64,000 bases of DNA from Lewinellaceae bacterium. Lineage in GTDB: Bacteria; Bacteroidota; Bacteroidia; Chitinophagales; Saprospiraceae. This document shows, in pieces, positions 1-8,637 of this stretch; positions within the stretch are counted from its first letter, which is position 1; each line of letters begins with the position of its first letter. The notes beneath the pieces are model-generated. The model saw nothing but the letters and a program-made list of their open reading frames with translations, was not told the origin of the DNA and made no database searches. The position numbers and the translations under genes were made by a program. The stretch covers positions 124,001-188,000 of the forward strand of contig JADJRC010000014.1 of NCBI GenBank assembly GCA_016712415.1, given 5' to 3'.

Positions 1-1
1 A

Positions 2-699
2 ACTGAACTTATCCTGAAGGAATTGTTGCCCATGGCAAAGAAGGGCTGAAAATGCGGAAAGTCAAAACGTCCGATATCAGCAAATACCTCGGCATCATCG
101 AGGCCCGTACGAAGGACCACAGGACGGGCGCCCGCTGGATATTGCGCACCTACACCGCGCTGAAAAAAGAAGTTACCAACGATGAAGCCGTCACCGCCGT
201 CACCGCCGCTATTGTAAAAAATCAAAAAGAAAACAAACCCGTGCATACCTGGAAAGAAGGCACCGCAGCCGATCTCGAAGACTGGCATCCCTCCAAGATC
301 AAGGTGGAGGAGTTTATGTCGACCGACCTGTTCACCGTACAAAAAGACGACCTGATCGAGCTTGTGGCCGAGATCATGAACTGGCGGCGCATCCGGTACA
401 TGCCCGTGGAAAACAGCAAGGGCGAAATCGCCGGACTTATCTCCAGCCGGATGCTGCTGCGCCACTTTGCGCGCCGCAACGAACTGGAAGAAAATCTCGC
501 CTCTACGGTCAAGGATATCATGGTCGAAAAACCTGTCACCGTGACACCCGATACTACTATCATGGAGGCCATGAAAATCATGCGGGAGCACCGCATCGGC
601 TGCCTGCCCGTTGTAAAAGGAAAGGAACTGGTGGGCATTATTACAGAAATGGATTTTCTGCGCATCACCGCTCGGTTGATGGAACGTATGGAGAAATAG
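2..699 (+). CDS. CBS-domain C-terminal part of a GCS2-like/CBS fusion protein (5' end outside window, frameshifted)
   Basis: From the ATG at 52 this encodes 215 aa with two CBS motifs (about residues 85-140 and 150-210), which usually bind adenine nucleotides and regulate the attached enzyme. The segment before the CBS pair (SDISKYLGIIEARTKDHRTGARW) resembles the C-terminal end of the carboxylate-amine/glutamate-cysteine ligase (GCS2) domain that is fused to CBS pairs in Bacteroidota proteins of over 600 aa. The preceding bases 2-46 read TELILKELLPMAKKG in another frame. Restoring one G near 40 joins this to GLKMRKVK. The ATG at 52 is therefore probably not a true start. The fusion assignment comes from family memory; the CBS call is solid. 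Confidence 0.75.
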
Positions 700-763
700 G
701 GGTTTTCGGGTTGCGGGTTTCTGGTTGGCGTTGCCCCACCTGTTACCCGCAACCCGAAAACCC
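700..763. terminator. 19-bp perfect inverted repeat, probable terminator
   Basis: Bases 700-718 are the exact reverse complement of 745-763, with a 26-nt loop. The hairpin starts right after the CBS gene stop. There is no T tract, so it may be a rho-independent-like stop or an intergenic repeat. Part of the arm repeats again just downstream. Confidence 0.5.
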
Positions 764-792
764 GCAACCCTTAAAACTTAACCAATATTGCA

Positions 793-800
793 TATATTTG
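793..800 (+). promoter_or_regulatory. Bacteroidota -7 element TATATTTG
   Basis: The octamer matches the phylum -7 consensus TAnnTTTG and lies 40 nt before the ATG at 840. No TTG is seen at the expected -33 distance, so the call rests on the -7 element alone. Confidence 0.4.
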
Positions 801-839
801 CATTGCCAAAAAATTAGTTCACTCAAAAACCAAACCCCC

Positions 840-2006
840 ATGAAAAACAAAAAGGCGCTCGCCTTTTGCGGCTTCTTTTGCTGCTCCATTTTCCTTTTCG
901 CCCAGACACAATCCTTTCCATGGTGGGACTACCGCAGTTCCACATGGCTCAACGGGCGCGTCGGAGTCGGGTTCCAGTTCAGCAACCAAAACCGGCAGTT
1001 GTACTTTTTTACTGAAACGGATATTTGTGTATCCTGTATGGTAAATCATTTTACCAGGCCACCTGAAAACCTGCACGAGCAAATCCGGTACAACCAGTAC
1101 CGTGGAAATCTGCATTTAAAACTACAGACCAGCAAAGATTTTAAACTGTACAACACGCTGTTTTCAAAGAAAAACAGCGACATACAATTCAAAAATCTTT
1201 CGTGGACGTACTGGACCGGTGTCGCGGCGTCGGTCGACCTCGGTCTTTACCGACCCGGCAAACTGGCCGATCTGGAAACGGGTGCATTGACCGATGCATT
1301 CAGGCGCCGATCCAGGCTGCGCATTCGCTACGATGTGATTTCCCGCTATCACTCCTATTACTACCGGAAACTCAGCAATACCGTCGGCAATATAACCCTC
1401 ACGGTTGCCGCTCTCGACGACCGCTGGGGCCTGAATATAAATTGGGGCAACGACGCCTTTATATTCGGGCAATTGCGCGGTTTTCTGGTCAGCCACGACC
1501 ACGGCGAGTCCAACTCAGCCTATATATCCGGCTACTGGCGCCCCCTGGAGCAAAAAAACCGCAACCCCAACGAATCCTATCCATACCGACCCGAAAGTCT
1601 TCAGAAACTGGAACTCGGAGCCTCCCTGCGGATGATTACCGACCGCAGAACGCACAAACGCTCCAGCTCCAACCAGGCGCGTGTCGGCGCTTACGACGTC
1701 ATCGGGCTGGTTAACAGTTTCCACGGCTATTACGGGATAAAAATGAAGGCGGAAACGGGTTTTTACAGCCTCAACGCCCTGATCGGAAAAGACGACATGA
1801 AATGGGGCCGCGACATGCAGCGTTTTGCACACCAGGGATATCGCCACCTGCCCGCAAAGTTTGCGCGGCGCGTTTTTGCACAGTTTGTCAAAGGCACCGA
1901 CTCTCCTCTGTTCCCCTGGGAAAGCCAGCCGTACTATTACAAGAAACCGCGTTTTTATTACGAGTTCAACACGGAGTTATTGTACCCATATGCACGGTGG
2001 TTTTGA
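840..2006 (+). CDS. secreted protein of unknown function, 388 aa
   Basis: The start at 840 gives a signal peptide (MKNKK, then a hydrophobic stretch ending FAQ). The mature part is rich in Tyr, Trp and Arg with alternating polar and hydrophobic stretches (for example about residues 190-230, around DDRWGLNINWGND). This suggests a beta-rich, perhaps outer-membrane or surface protein. I do not recognise the family. An in-frame ATG at 711 would add 43 residues lying inside the upstream hairpin and is unlikely. A six-copy 8-bp repeat follows the stop. Confidence 0.7.
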   Translation: MKNKKALAFCGFFCCSIFLFAQTQSFPWWDYRSSTWLNGRVGVGFQFSNQNRQLYFFTETDICVSCMVNHFTRPPENLHEQIRYNQYRGNLHLKLQTSKDFKLYNTLFSKKNSDIQFKNLSWTYWTGVAASVDLGLYRPGKLADLETGALTDAFRRRSRLRIRYDVISRYHSYYYRKLSNTVGNITLTVAALDDRWGLNINWGNDAFIFGQLRGFLVSHDHGESNSAYISGYWRPLEQKNRNPNESYPYRPESLQKLELGASLRMITDRRTHKRSSSNQARVGAYDVIGLVNSFHGYYGIKMKAETGFYSLNALIGKDDMKWGRDMQRFAHQGYRHLPAKFARRVFAQFVKGTDSPLFPWESQPYYYKKPRFYYEFNTELLYPYARWF

Positions 2007-2013
2007 GTTGCAA

Positions 2014-2061
2014 TTCGTCATTTCGTCATTTCGTCATTTCGTCATTTCGTCATTTCGTCAT
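2014..2061. repeat. 8-bp tandem repeat, six copies
   Basis: The unit TTCGTCAT is repeated six times without change, just after the stop of the preceding gene. A number not divisible by three would be tolerated here since the repeat is non-coding. Copy number could vary between strains or be misassembled. Confidence 0.9.
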
Positions 2062-2169
2062 TTCCATTTAAAGTAAATTGATTTGCGAAAACATATTCCA
2101 TCAACACATTGATTTTCAATGCACTGGAATTCTGTAACCTCTTAAATTCGGAGAATTCCGGTATAAATC

Positions 2170-3090
2170 ATGAAATCCCCTTCTATTATGAAACCATTGA
2201 TCACTGGCTTATTGCCATTTTTCTTCATACTTACTGCGCCTTGTATCCTTGCAGGGCAGCAGATCGACGAGGGTCCGCACGTGTTCCACTATGCCGAACT
2301 CGTTCAGCAACTCGGATGCCTCAACAAGCGAACCGTCGAACACATCGGCATAAGCGGCGACGTGAGCGCCGGCAGCGATCAGAAAATGCTGGATACCCTG
2401 CGTTTATTCCTGCAGGAGCGCATCGAAAGTCCCGGAAACGGCGCTTGCAAAGCAAAAACCTGGCTCCAGCACAAGAAAAAAGTAAAGAATATCACCATCC
2501 GCAACGCAGGCTGGAAAAGCCTGCCCGAAGAACTGGGCGCATTCGACAACCTGTACGAACTGGTGCTGATCAATTGCCCCAACCTGAACCTCCAGGTCAT
2601 CAACGATCAATTGAACGCAGCGGACAGGAAAAGTAAACTGTTCACCAAATTCCATGAAGAGATCGTTTCGATCACCTTTTCAGATACGGATTTCGGGAAC
2701 GTAGCCAGGTGTGAACTGAACAAAGAACTGATCGGCGACCTGCGCGAATTGCGTTTTGTCCGGATTGCCCATTTCAGCCGGCATTGCGATACCTTGCTTC
2801 AACAATTACTGCAGGCTTATCCCAAACTCAGCTGGCTGACGATGGAATCGTGCCAATTAACCGACGATGTTAACCTCATGCCGCTCGACAATTTTGAACA
2901 CCTCGTTGCCCTGTCGCTGGCTAATAATTACCTGACCCAAATTCCCTATTTTAATTCAAACCTGAAATCAGTGGATTTGTCTTTTAACCTGATTGGAGAT
3001 TTCAGGTTCAGGGAAAACCGGATTCCAATTACCTGGACAAACTGGAGTGTATTTTTCTGGAATGCAACCTCTTTAATTATTACAAACTGA
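2170..3090 (+). CDS. leucine-rich-repeat-like secreted protein, N-terminal part (frameshifted)
   Basis: The protein begins with a signal peptide (a second candidate start is the ATG at 2188). From about residue 105 on it shows LRR-like strands such as LYELVLINC, LSWLTMESC, LVALSLANN and LKSVDLSFN. Near 3013-3017 the frame breaks; the last 25 or so residues of this ORF (from about RIPITW) are not homologous to an LRR. Adding one A to the A-run at 3014-3017 continues into DSNYLDKLECIFLECNLF, another LRR, and then into the next ORF. The two pieces are one gene of about 494 aa. Ligand unknown. Confidence 0.7.
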   Translation: MKSPSIMKPLITGLLPFFFILTAPCILAGQQIDEGPHVFHYAELVQQLGCLNKRTVEHIGISGDVSAGSDQKMLDTLRLFLQERIESPGNGACKAKTWLQHKKKVKNITIRNAGWKSLPEELGAFDNLYELVLINCPNLNLQVINDQLNAADRKSKLFTKFHEEIVSITFSDTDFGNVARCELNKELIGDLRELRFVRIAHFSRHCDTLLQQLLQAYPKLSWLTMESCQLTDDVNLMPLDNFEHLVALSLANNYLTQIPYFNSNLKSVDLSFNLIGDFRFRENRIPITWTNWSVFFWNATSLIITN

Positions 3091-3653
3091 CCTCCGTTTA
3101 TTTTGAACGCCTGTTTGATCACCTCGAAGTATTTGCCTACGATTGCAATTGCGACAATAAGGATGAATACGGCAGGCTTTCCGCTATGTTTGATCTGCGT
3201 AAAGTCGCCACATACATGACATACCCCAACAGATATGTCAATGATTTTAATCCCGACCTTCCGGAATGCAACACCTGCGACAGATACCGGAATTCATTTA
3301 TTTCCGATTTATTGCAGGATGTGGTATTGCGCGATTCTAACCAGACGCTGCGCAACATAAAATTCAATTCAGAAAACAACCGGCACATTTCTTTGAGACA
3401 GGTATCGTCGAGCGGCGGCTCACAGGCGCCTTATCCGGATCAGATGTTTTCTTTTAAAAAACTAGCGTACTGTAAAAAAAATACCGCTAAAACACCCGGT
3501 GACAACTGGGACTGGGAAATTAAATTGCAGGTTAACGAGATCAATACGGATGCCCCTGAAGAACAAGAATTCAGCCTCGTATTGAAGGTAGAAGAAACAC
3601 TGAAAACCGGCACCGTGTCCATAGAGGCTTTGACAGCTGTTCCAGAAAGATAA
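3020..3653 (+). CDS. C-terminal part of the frameshifted LRR-like protein
   Basis: This is the continuation of the upstream LRR-like gene in the other frame. It is open from about 3020 to the stop at 3651-3653; an isolated ORF would start only at the ATG at 3186. It contains one more LRR unit, then a cysteine-containing segment (AYDCNCDNKDEYG, CNTCDRYR) and a beta-rich tail. It has no start site or signal peptide of its own. It stops just before the first palindrome of the 32-bp array. Confidence 0.6.
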
Positions 3654-3678
3654 GTCTTTGTCTGATTTGAAAATGTAT

Positions 3679-4099
3679 CGCGGAATGGCATTCCGCGTCT
3701 GAGGCGACATTTCGCGTTCCGGAATGCCATTCCGGATTACATTTCGCGTTCCGGAATGCCATTCCGGATTACATTTCGTGTTCCGGAATGCCATTCCGGA
3801 TTACATTTCGTGTTCCGGAATGCCATTCCGGATTACATTTCGCGTTCCGGATTACATTTCGCGTTCCGGATTACATTTCGCGTTCCGGAATGCCATTCCG
3901 ATTACATTTCGTGTTCCGGAATGCCATTCCGGATTACATTTCGTGTTCCGGAATACCATTCCGGATTACAGTTCGTGTTCCGGAATGCCATTCCGGATTA
4001 CATTTCGTGTTCCGGAATGCCATTCCGGATTACATTTCGTGTTCCGGAATGCCATTCCGGATTACAGTTCGTGTTCCGGAATGCCATTCCGGATTACAT
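3679..4099. repeat. array of 32-bp palindrome-containing repeats
   Basis: It opens with a lone near-palindrome at 3679-3697 (cgcggaatg, g, cattccgcg). From 3717 to about 4099 a 32-bp unit repeats head to tail about 11 times. Two units (3845-3863 and 3864-3882) are shortened to 19 bp by loss of the palindrome, and one unit is 31 bp. Each full unit holds ccggaatgccattccgg followed by a short attacatttcg linker. There are no unique spacers, so it is not CRISPR. Long stop-free frames across it are by-products of the repeat. Confidence 0.92.
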
Positions 4100-4139
4100 G
4101 GTGCTAATTGAAAGATTGCGGGAATGGATACCAATAAGT

Positions 4140-4171
4140 CGGGGTTGATAACCAGCAGGCTATCAACCCCG
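4140..4171. repeat. 11-bp inverted repeat between two arrays
   Basis: Bases 4140-4150 (cggggttgata) pair perfectly with 4161-4171 across a 10-nt loop. It sits between the 32-bp array and the 26-bp array. It has no T tract. Confidence 0.6.
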
Positions 4172-4190
4172 GTACGGGTATTTTCTAATT

Positions 4191-4450
4191 GCAAGTACCG
4201 CCAACCTCTGGTTGGTGCAAGTACCGCCAACCTCCGGTTGGTGCAAGTACCGCCAACCTCTGGTTGGTGCAAGTACCGCCAACCTCTGGTTGGTGCAAGT
4301 ACCGCCAACCTCTGGTTGGTGCAAGTACCGCCAACCTCTGGTTGGTGCAAGTACCGCCAACCTCCGGTTGGTGCAAGTACCGCCAACCTCTGGTTGGTGC
4401 AAGTACCGCCAACCTCCGGTTGGTGTAAGTACCGCCAACCTCTGGTTGGT
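4191..4450. repeat. array of ten 26-bp palindrome-containing repeats
   Basis: Ten near-identical 26-bp units start at 4191, 4217, 4243, 4269, 4295, 4321, 4347, 4373, 4399 and 4425. Each contains the palindrome ccaacc-tct-ggttgg (or tcc in the centre) plus the linker tgcaagtaccg. Variation is limited to T/C in the palindrome centre and one C-to-T in the last linker. A further inverted copy of the palindrome lies at about 4482-4498, next to the 3' end of the convergent acyl-CoA dehydrogenase gene. No unique spacers. Confidence 0.92.
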
Positions 4451-4507
4451 GTAGCCTAACGCCGACCAGCGGGTCTGGTGTGGTGTAATACCAACCAGAG
4501 GTTGGTG

Positions 4508-6310
4508 TTACGAAAAACACCAGCCGTTGGCTTTACGAAGGAAACCAGCCACCAGCCTGCGTTTTTCTTTCACATTTACAGGAGGGTATTTCAGGAAACG
4601 CTTCACGCCCATCAGGAAGGTTTTGAGCAGATCGCCTTCGGCAAATGATACCAGGGCATCTGTAGCATTTTTACCCATACGCGCCGTGGCATCGTGGAAA
4701 TAAACCTGCAGCATGGCGTCGTACACTTCCTGCGGAATTTCCTTCTGAATGCCGGCCAGTTTTTGCACGCGCAGCAGCATGGATTCGGCAGCGAACAGGT
4801 CGATCAGCATATCGGCGCAGTTCATCAACAGTTCCTGCTCTTCCTTCATGTTGAGTTTGCCATCCATCTGCATTTTGGCGGCGCCGCCGGCTACCATTAG
4901 TATGATCTTGCGGAAATCGGCGATAGCCTCGTACTCTTCCGCATAATCGCCTTCCGTTTTTTCGAACGAAGGCATCGATGCCAGTTCTTTTTGTACCGCC
5001 CATGCCGGTCCGACGATGTCGAGCTGGCCCTTCAGGGCGCGTTTGAACAGTTGATCCACCATCAGCATACGGTTGATCTCGTTGGTGCCCTCGTAGATGC
5101 GGTTGATACGGCTGTCGCGGTAGGCCCGCGCTGCGGGGTATTCCTCGCTGAAGCCGATGCCCCCGTGTATCTGCACGTTTTCGTCGACGCAGTAATCCGT
5201 GACTTCCGACCCGATCACCTTAAGGATAGAGCACTCGATGGCGTATTCTTCTGCGGCTTCCAGCATGGCCTGTCCATAGGATTTGCCCTCCGATGCGGCT
5301 TCGCTTTTTTTATCCTGCATCAGTTGCGAGGTGCGGTACCCGGCGCTTTCGGCGGCGAAGTTGCGGATGGCCATTTCCGCCAGTTTATGCTGAATGGCGC
5401 CAAAGGAGCCGATCGGCTGGCCGAATTGTACGCGTTCGTTGGCGTAGCGAACGGCCATATTGATGACCTCTTTGTTGCCGCCGATGCACATCACGCCGAG
5501 TTTGTAGCGGCCGATATTCAGCGCATTGAATGCGATCAGGTGGCCTTTGCCAATTTCGCCCAGCACATTTTCCGCAGGTACTTTGGCATTCTCGAAAAAT
5601 ACCTGCCGGGTTGATGAGCCTTTGATCCCGAGTTTGTCCTCCTCTTCGCCAAGGGTAATGCCGGGTGTGTTGCGATCTACAATAAAACCGGTGAATTTTT
5701 CCCCGCCGATTTTTGCGAAAACGATGAACATATCGGCAAAGCCGGCATTGGTGATCCACATTTTCTGCCCGTTCAGCAGGTAATGGCTTCCATCGGCGCT
5801 CAGGTCGGCGCGTGTCTTGGCGTTGAGCGCATCCGAACCGCTGCCGGGTTCTGTCAGGCAATAAGCCGCCTTGGTTTCGCCCGAAATGAGTTTGGGCAGG
5901 TATTTCTCTTTTTGTGCTTCGGTACCGAAATACAGGATAGGCAACATCCCTATCCCCGTATGTGCGGCGATAGAAGTGGAAAAGGAACCGCAGGGGCCCA
6001 GCACATCGGCAATAACCGTATTGGTATTGGTATCCAGTTCCGTACCGCCGTATTGGGCAGGCATATGGGCGCCCAGCAGCCCCAGTTCGCCTGCCTTCTC
6101 CAGCAGGGCAACGGACAATCCGGGCTCCTGTTTTTCGATACGTGCGCGGTTGGGAACAATCTCGTTATTCAGGAAATCTGTGGCCATCTGTTTGACCATG
6201 GCCTGCTCTTCGGTGAGTATTTCCGGGATAAAAACGTGTTCGGGGCTGCTCTCCCGAATCAGGAACTCGCCGCCCTTGAGTACGTCGGCATTTATTAAAG
6301 TATCTTCCAT
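4508..6310 (-). CDS. acyl-CoA dehydrogenase, 600 aa
   Basis: FAD-dependent alpha,beta-dehydrogenation of acyl-CoA in fatty-acid or branched-chain oxidation, in the cytoplasm. The sequence shows the family signature CLTEPGSGSDA (about residue 155), the WITNAGFADMF segment, and a C-terminal domain with RIYEGTNEINRM, where the Glu of YEGT is the usual catalytic base. At 600 aa it is longer than the roughly 380-aa classical enzymes and carries the extra C-terminal helical domain common in Bacteroidota. I chose the start at 6310 (MEDTL); an upstream ATG at 6364 adds residues lying over the promoter. The 3' end abuts the repeat array. Confidence 0.92.
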   Translation of the reverse strand: MEDTLINADVLKGGEFLIRESSPEHVFIPEILTEEQAMVKQMATDFLNNEIVPNRARIEKQEPGLSVALLEKAGELGLLGAHMPAQYGGTELDTNTNTVIADVLGPCGSFSTSIAAHTGIGMLPILYFGTEAQKEKYLPKLISGETKAAYCLTEPGSGSDALNAKTRADLSADGSHYLLNGQKMWITNAGFADMFIVFAKIGGEKFTGFIVDRNTPGITLGEEEDKLGIKGSSTRQVFFENAKVPAENVLGEIGKGHLIAFNALNIGRYKLGVMCIGGNKEVINMAVRYANERVQFGQPIGSFGAIQHKLAEMAIRNFAAESAGYRTSQLMQDKKSEAASEGKSYGQAMLEAAEEYAIECSILKVIGSEVTDYCVDENVQIHGGIGFSEEYPAARAYRDSRINRIYEGTNEINRMLMVDQLFKRALKGQLDIVGPAWAVQKELASMPSFEKTEGDYAEEYEAIADFRKIILMVAGGAAKMQMDGKLNMKEEQELLMNCADMLIDLFAAESMLLRVQKLAGIQKEIPQEVYDAMLQVYFHDATARMGKNATDALVSFAEGDLLKTFLMGVKRFLKYPPVNVKEKRRLVAGFLRKANGWCFS

Positions 6311-6361
6311 TGTATGATGAAGGTGGGTTGTGAGACAAAAAATTATAGCGAATTTTCGCTG

Positions 6362-6392
6362 CAAAAATACTGACCTGTATTCAAAAAGTCAA
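6362..6392 (-). promoter_or_regulatory. promoter of the acyl-CoA dehydrogenase gene
   Basis: On the minus strand there is TTG (6392-6390), a 20-nt spacer and TATTTTTG (6369-6362), matching the Bacteroidota consensus TTG-N19-21-TAnnTTTG. The likely transcript starts near 6355, about 45 nt before the ATG at 6310. Confidence 0.6.
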
Positions 6393-6505
6393 GCACATGT
6401 TGTGCAATTTACAATACATTTTCATCAGGATTGTTGCGAAATCGATCCAAAGTGCCTTTTGCAGACTACATTTGGCTCCCAATTGTTCAAAAAAACACCT
6501 GTGCC

Positions 6506-7471
6506 ATGCTTTTACAGTTGAAACGCATTTTTCCGCTTGCCTTGTTTTGCGCCCTTTGTTTCATACAGATCACTTGTAACCGGGACAACCGTTCGCCGGT
6601 TGCCCAAACCGGCGTTGCGGAGCAGGAGCCGTCGGCCCCACCGTCCGGCCAGGCAGCAGATATGGCTTCAGAGGGCGAGCAGCCGTTTGGCACAGACCTG
6701 TTTTCTTCCTCCGCTGCCAGGTCCGGCGCCATCGATTCGATAAAAAAGTTCATCCGGACTGCCGAGATGCGATTCCGGGTGAACAACGTTGCTGCCACTA
6801 CACTGCAGATCGAGGACATTGCTGCGCGCAACAACGGATTTGTCGTAAAAAGCGACCTGAACGCCCAAACGGAATACCAGCGCATCGAACCGGTGAGCCG
6901 CGACTCCGCCGTCGAAACGATTGCCTTCAGCATGCAAAATCAGATGACCATTCGCGTGCCGTACCGTCAACTGGACACCACATTGCGGTCGATCGGTCGC
7001 TTGTGCGCCTTTCTCAACTATCGCCGCATCAATGCAGCGGATGTGGGTCTGCAATTGCTGGAACAGGAACTCGGGCGTATCCGACAGGGCCTTTACCGGA
7101 CGGAACTCGAACAAACGCCTGATTCGACCAGAAACAATGGGATGGATAAAACAGAACGGATGTTGCGCAGCCGGGGCGCTACTGATCAGGCGCGAATAGA
7201 AACCCTGAAACTGGAAGACGCCATCCGGTTCAGCACGATTCGGATCGACATCTACCAATTTCCGCAGACACGGCAAACGATGATCGCCAATGCGGATGTG
7301 CCCGAAGTAAAAATGCCTTTTTTCAGGAGCCTCGGTCGTGCCTTCGCAGCCGGCGCCGACATGCTGGAATTTCTGGTCCTGGGACTGGTACACCTTTGGG
7401 GTGTGGCCCTCCTGCTGGGTATTGCACTTTGGATATGGAAGAAATGGCCGCTATTCGGCAAAAATAAATAG
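6506..7471 (+). CDS. DUF4349-type lipoprotein
   Basis: From the ATG at 6506 the protein has 321 aa with a lipoprotein-like signal (hydrophobic stretch ending QITC). The core (IKKFIRTAEMRFRVNN... RNNGFVVKSDL) matches the DUF4349 pattern of a paired beta-strand domain with a coiled region. A C-terminal membrane helix (LEFLVLGLVHLWGVALLLGIALWIW) is followed by a Lys-rich tail. DUF4349 proteins are membrane-anchored periplasmic proteins of unknown role. The ORF also has an upstream ATG at 6431; the lipobox supports 6506. Confidence 0.8.
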   Translation: MLLQLKRIFPLALFCALCFIQITCNRDNRSPVAQTGVAEQEPSAPPSGQAADMASEGEQPFGTDLFSSSAARSGAIDSIKKFIRTAEMRFRVNNVAATTLQIEDIAARNNGFVVKSDLNAQTEYQRIEPVSRDSAVETIAFSMQNQMTIRVPYRQLDTTLRSIGRLCAFLNYRRINAADVGLQLLEQELGRIRQGLYRTELEQTPDSTRNNGMDKTERMLRSRGATDQARIETLKLEDAIRFSTIRIDIYQFPQTRQTMIANADVPEVKMPFFRSLGRAFAAGADMLEFLVLGLVHLWGVALLLGIALWIWKKWPLFGKNK

Positions 7472-7682
7472 TATCTGCTGCCGGAGGTCGATTCAGGCAC
7501 GGGTTTTGCCTGGCCTTGTGGAGGTTTTTTTTCAAAAAAACAGCCGAACATTCCACAGATTGGCCTGTTTTAATCAATTTTGACACTTGAATTGCACTTC
7601 CGTCAGGCAATTTACCACTAAACACTGACAATCAAGTAATTATTCGGCTTTGACGCATTATCGCGCCGGTGAACCAAAGAAA

Positions 7683-8633
7683 ATGGCCATTTATTCTATC
7701 CGGGATTTGGAAAAACTGACGGGCATAAAGGCCCACACCATCCGTATCTGGGAACAGCGGTACGGGCTGGTGGTGCCGGCCCGAACGGATACGAATATTC
7801 GTTATTACACCGATGAGAACCTGCGCCTGTTGTTCAATATTGCCTTGCTCAACCGCCACGGCTACAAGATCAGCAAACTGGCGAAAATGACGCAGGAGGA
7901 TATTGCCGCCAAGGTGGCCGACATAGCGGAAAACAACAGCAGCCACAATGCGCAGATCGACGCGCTCACGCTGGCTATGATCGACCTGGATGAAGCGACC
8001 TTCGACCGCATTTTTTCCGCTTATACCTGGGAAAACGGCTTCGAACGCACGATGGTCGAACTCATTTATCCTTTTCTCGACAAACTCAATGTGTTGTGGC
8101 TGACCAACAGCGTCAGTCCGGCGCATGAAAAATTTATCGGCAACCTGATCCGGCGGAAACTGATGGCCGAGATCGACAAGGAGCCTGCCGAAAGTTCGCG
8201 TGATGCCGCCACCTTCCTGCTTTATCTGCCTGAAGACGATTCGCAGGAACTGACCCTGTTGTTCATGCATTACCTCCTCCGCAACCGGCACCAGCGGGTC
8301 ATTTACCTGGGCCACCATGTTACGCTCAGCGACCTGGAAGATGCCTGTCAGCCATTGCGGCCGGATTATGTATTTACCATCCTTCAGGAACCTATACCGC
8401 GACATCCGATACAGGGCTATCTCGACGCCGCTGCGCAAGCCATTGCGCCGTCGAAACTCCTGCTGACCGGCGCCCAGCTGTTTGTCAACCCGGTAAACCT
8501 GCCCGCCAATTCAGAGGTATTGAGCGGACTTCAGGATACGATCCAGTTTCTGGACAGCCTGAAAATCAGGCATTTGAATGCCAAGACATCGGCTGTGGAA
8601 GACGCGCAGTCGTCGGCCGGAAGCGCCATGTAA
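7683..8633 (+). CDS. MerR-family regulator with B12-binding-like C-terminal domain
   Basis: The N-terminal 70 residues form a MerR winged helix (YSIRDLEKLTGIKAHTIRIWEQRYGLV). A helical segment follows (AHEKFIGNLIRRKL), then an alpha/beta domain like those of CarH/LitR regulators that sense light through cobalamin. The cobalt-binding D-x-H-x-x-G motif is not evident: the matching place reads DDSQEL. It may therefore no longer bind B12. Such proteins in Bacteroidota often sit near carotenoid genes, but none are seen here. It converges with the next gene, leaving 4 nt between them. Start chosen at 7683; 7650 is possible. Confidence 0.85.
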   Translation: MAIYSIRDLEKLTGIKAHTIRIWEQRYGLVVPARTDTNIRYYTDENLRLLFNIALLNRHGYKISKLAKMTQEDIAAKVADIAENNSSHNAQIDALTLAMIDLDEATFDRIFSAYTWENGFERTMVELIYPFLDKLNVLWLTNSVSPAHEKFIGNLIRRKLMAEIDKEPAESSRDAATFLLYLPEDDSQELTLLFMHYLLRNRHQRVIYLGHHVTLSDLEDACQPLRPDYVFTILQEPIPRHPIQGYLDAAAQAIAPSKLLLTGAQLFVNPVNLPANSEVLSGLQDTIQFLDSLKIRHLNAKTSAVEDAQSSAGSAM

Positions 8634-8637
8634 GGCT

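Noticed and set aside
840..2006. Polymorphic toxin of type 23
   Set aside because: Only faint similarity (DRW motif); no catalytic signature I could place, so left as unknown.
3717..4450. CRISPR arrays
   Set aside because: Units follow each other without unique spacers and are palindromic; no cas genes in the window.
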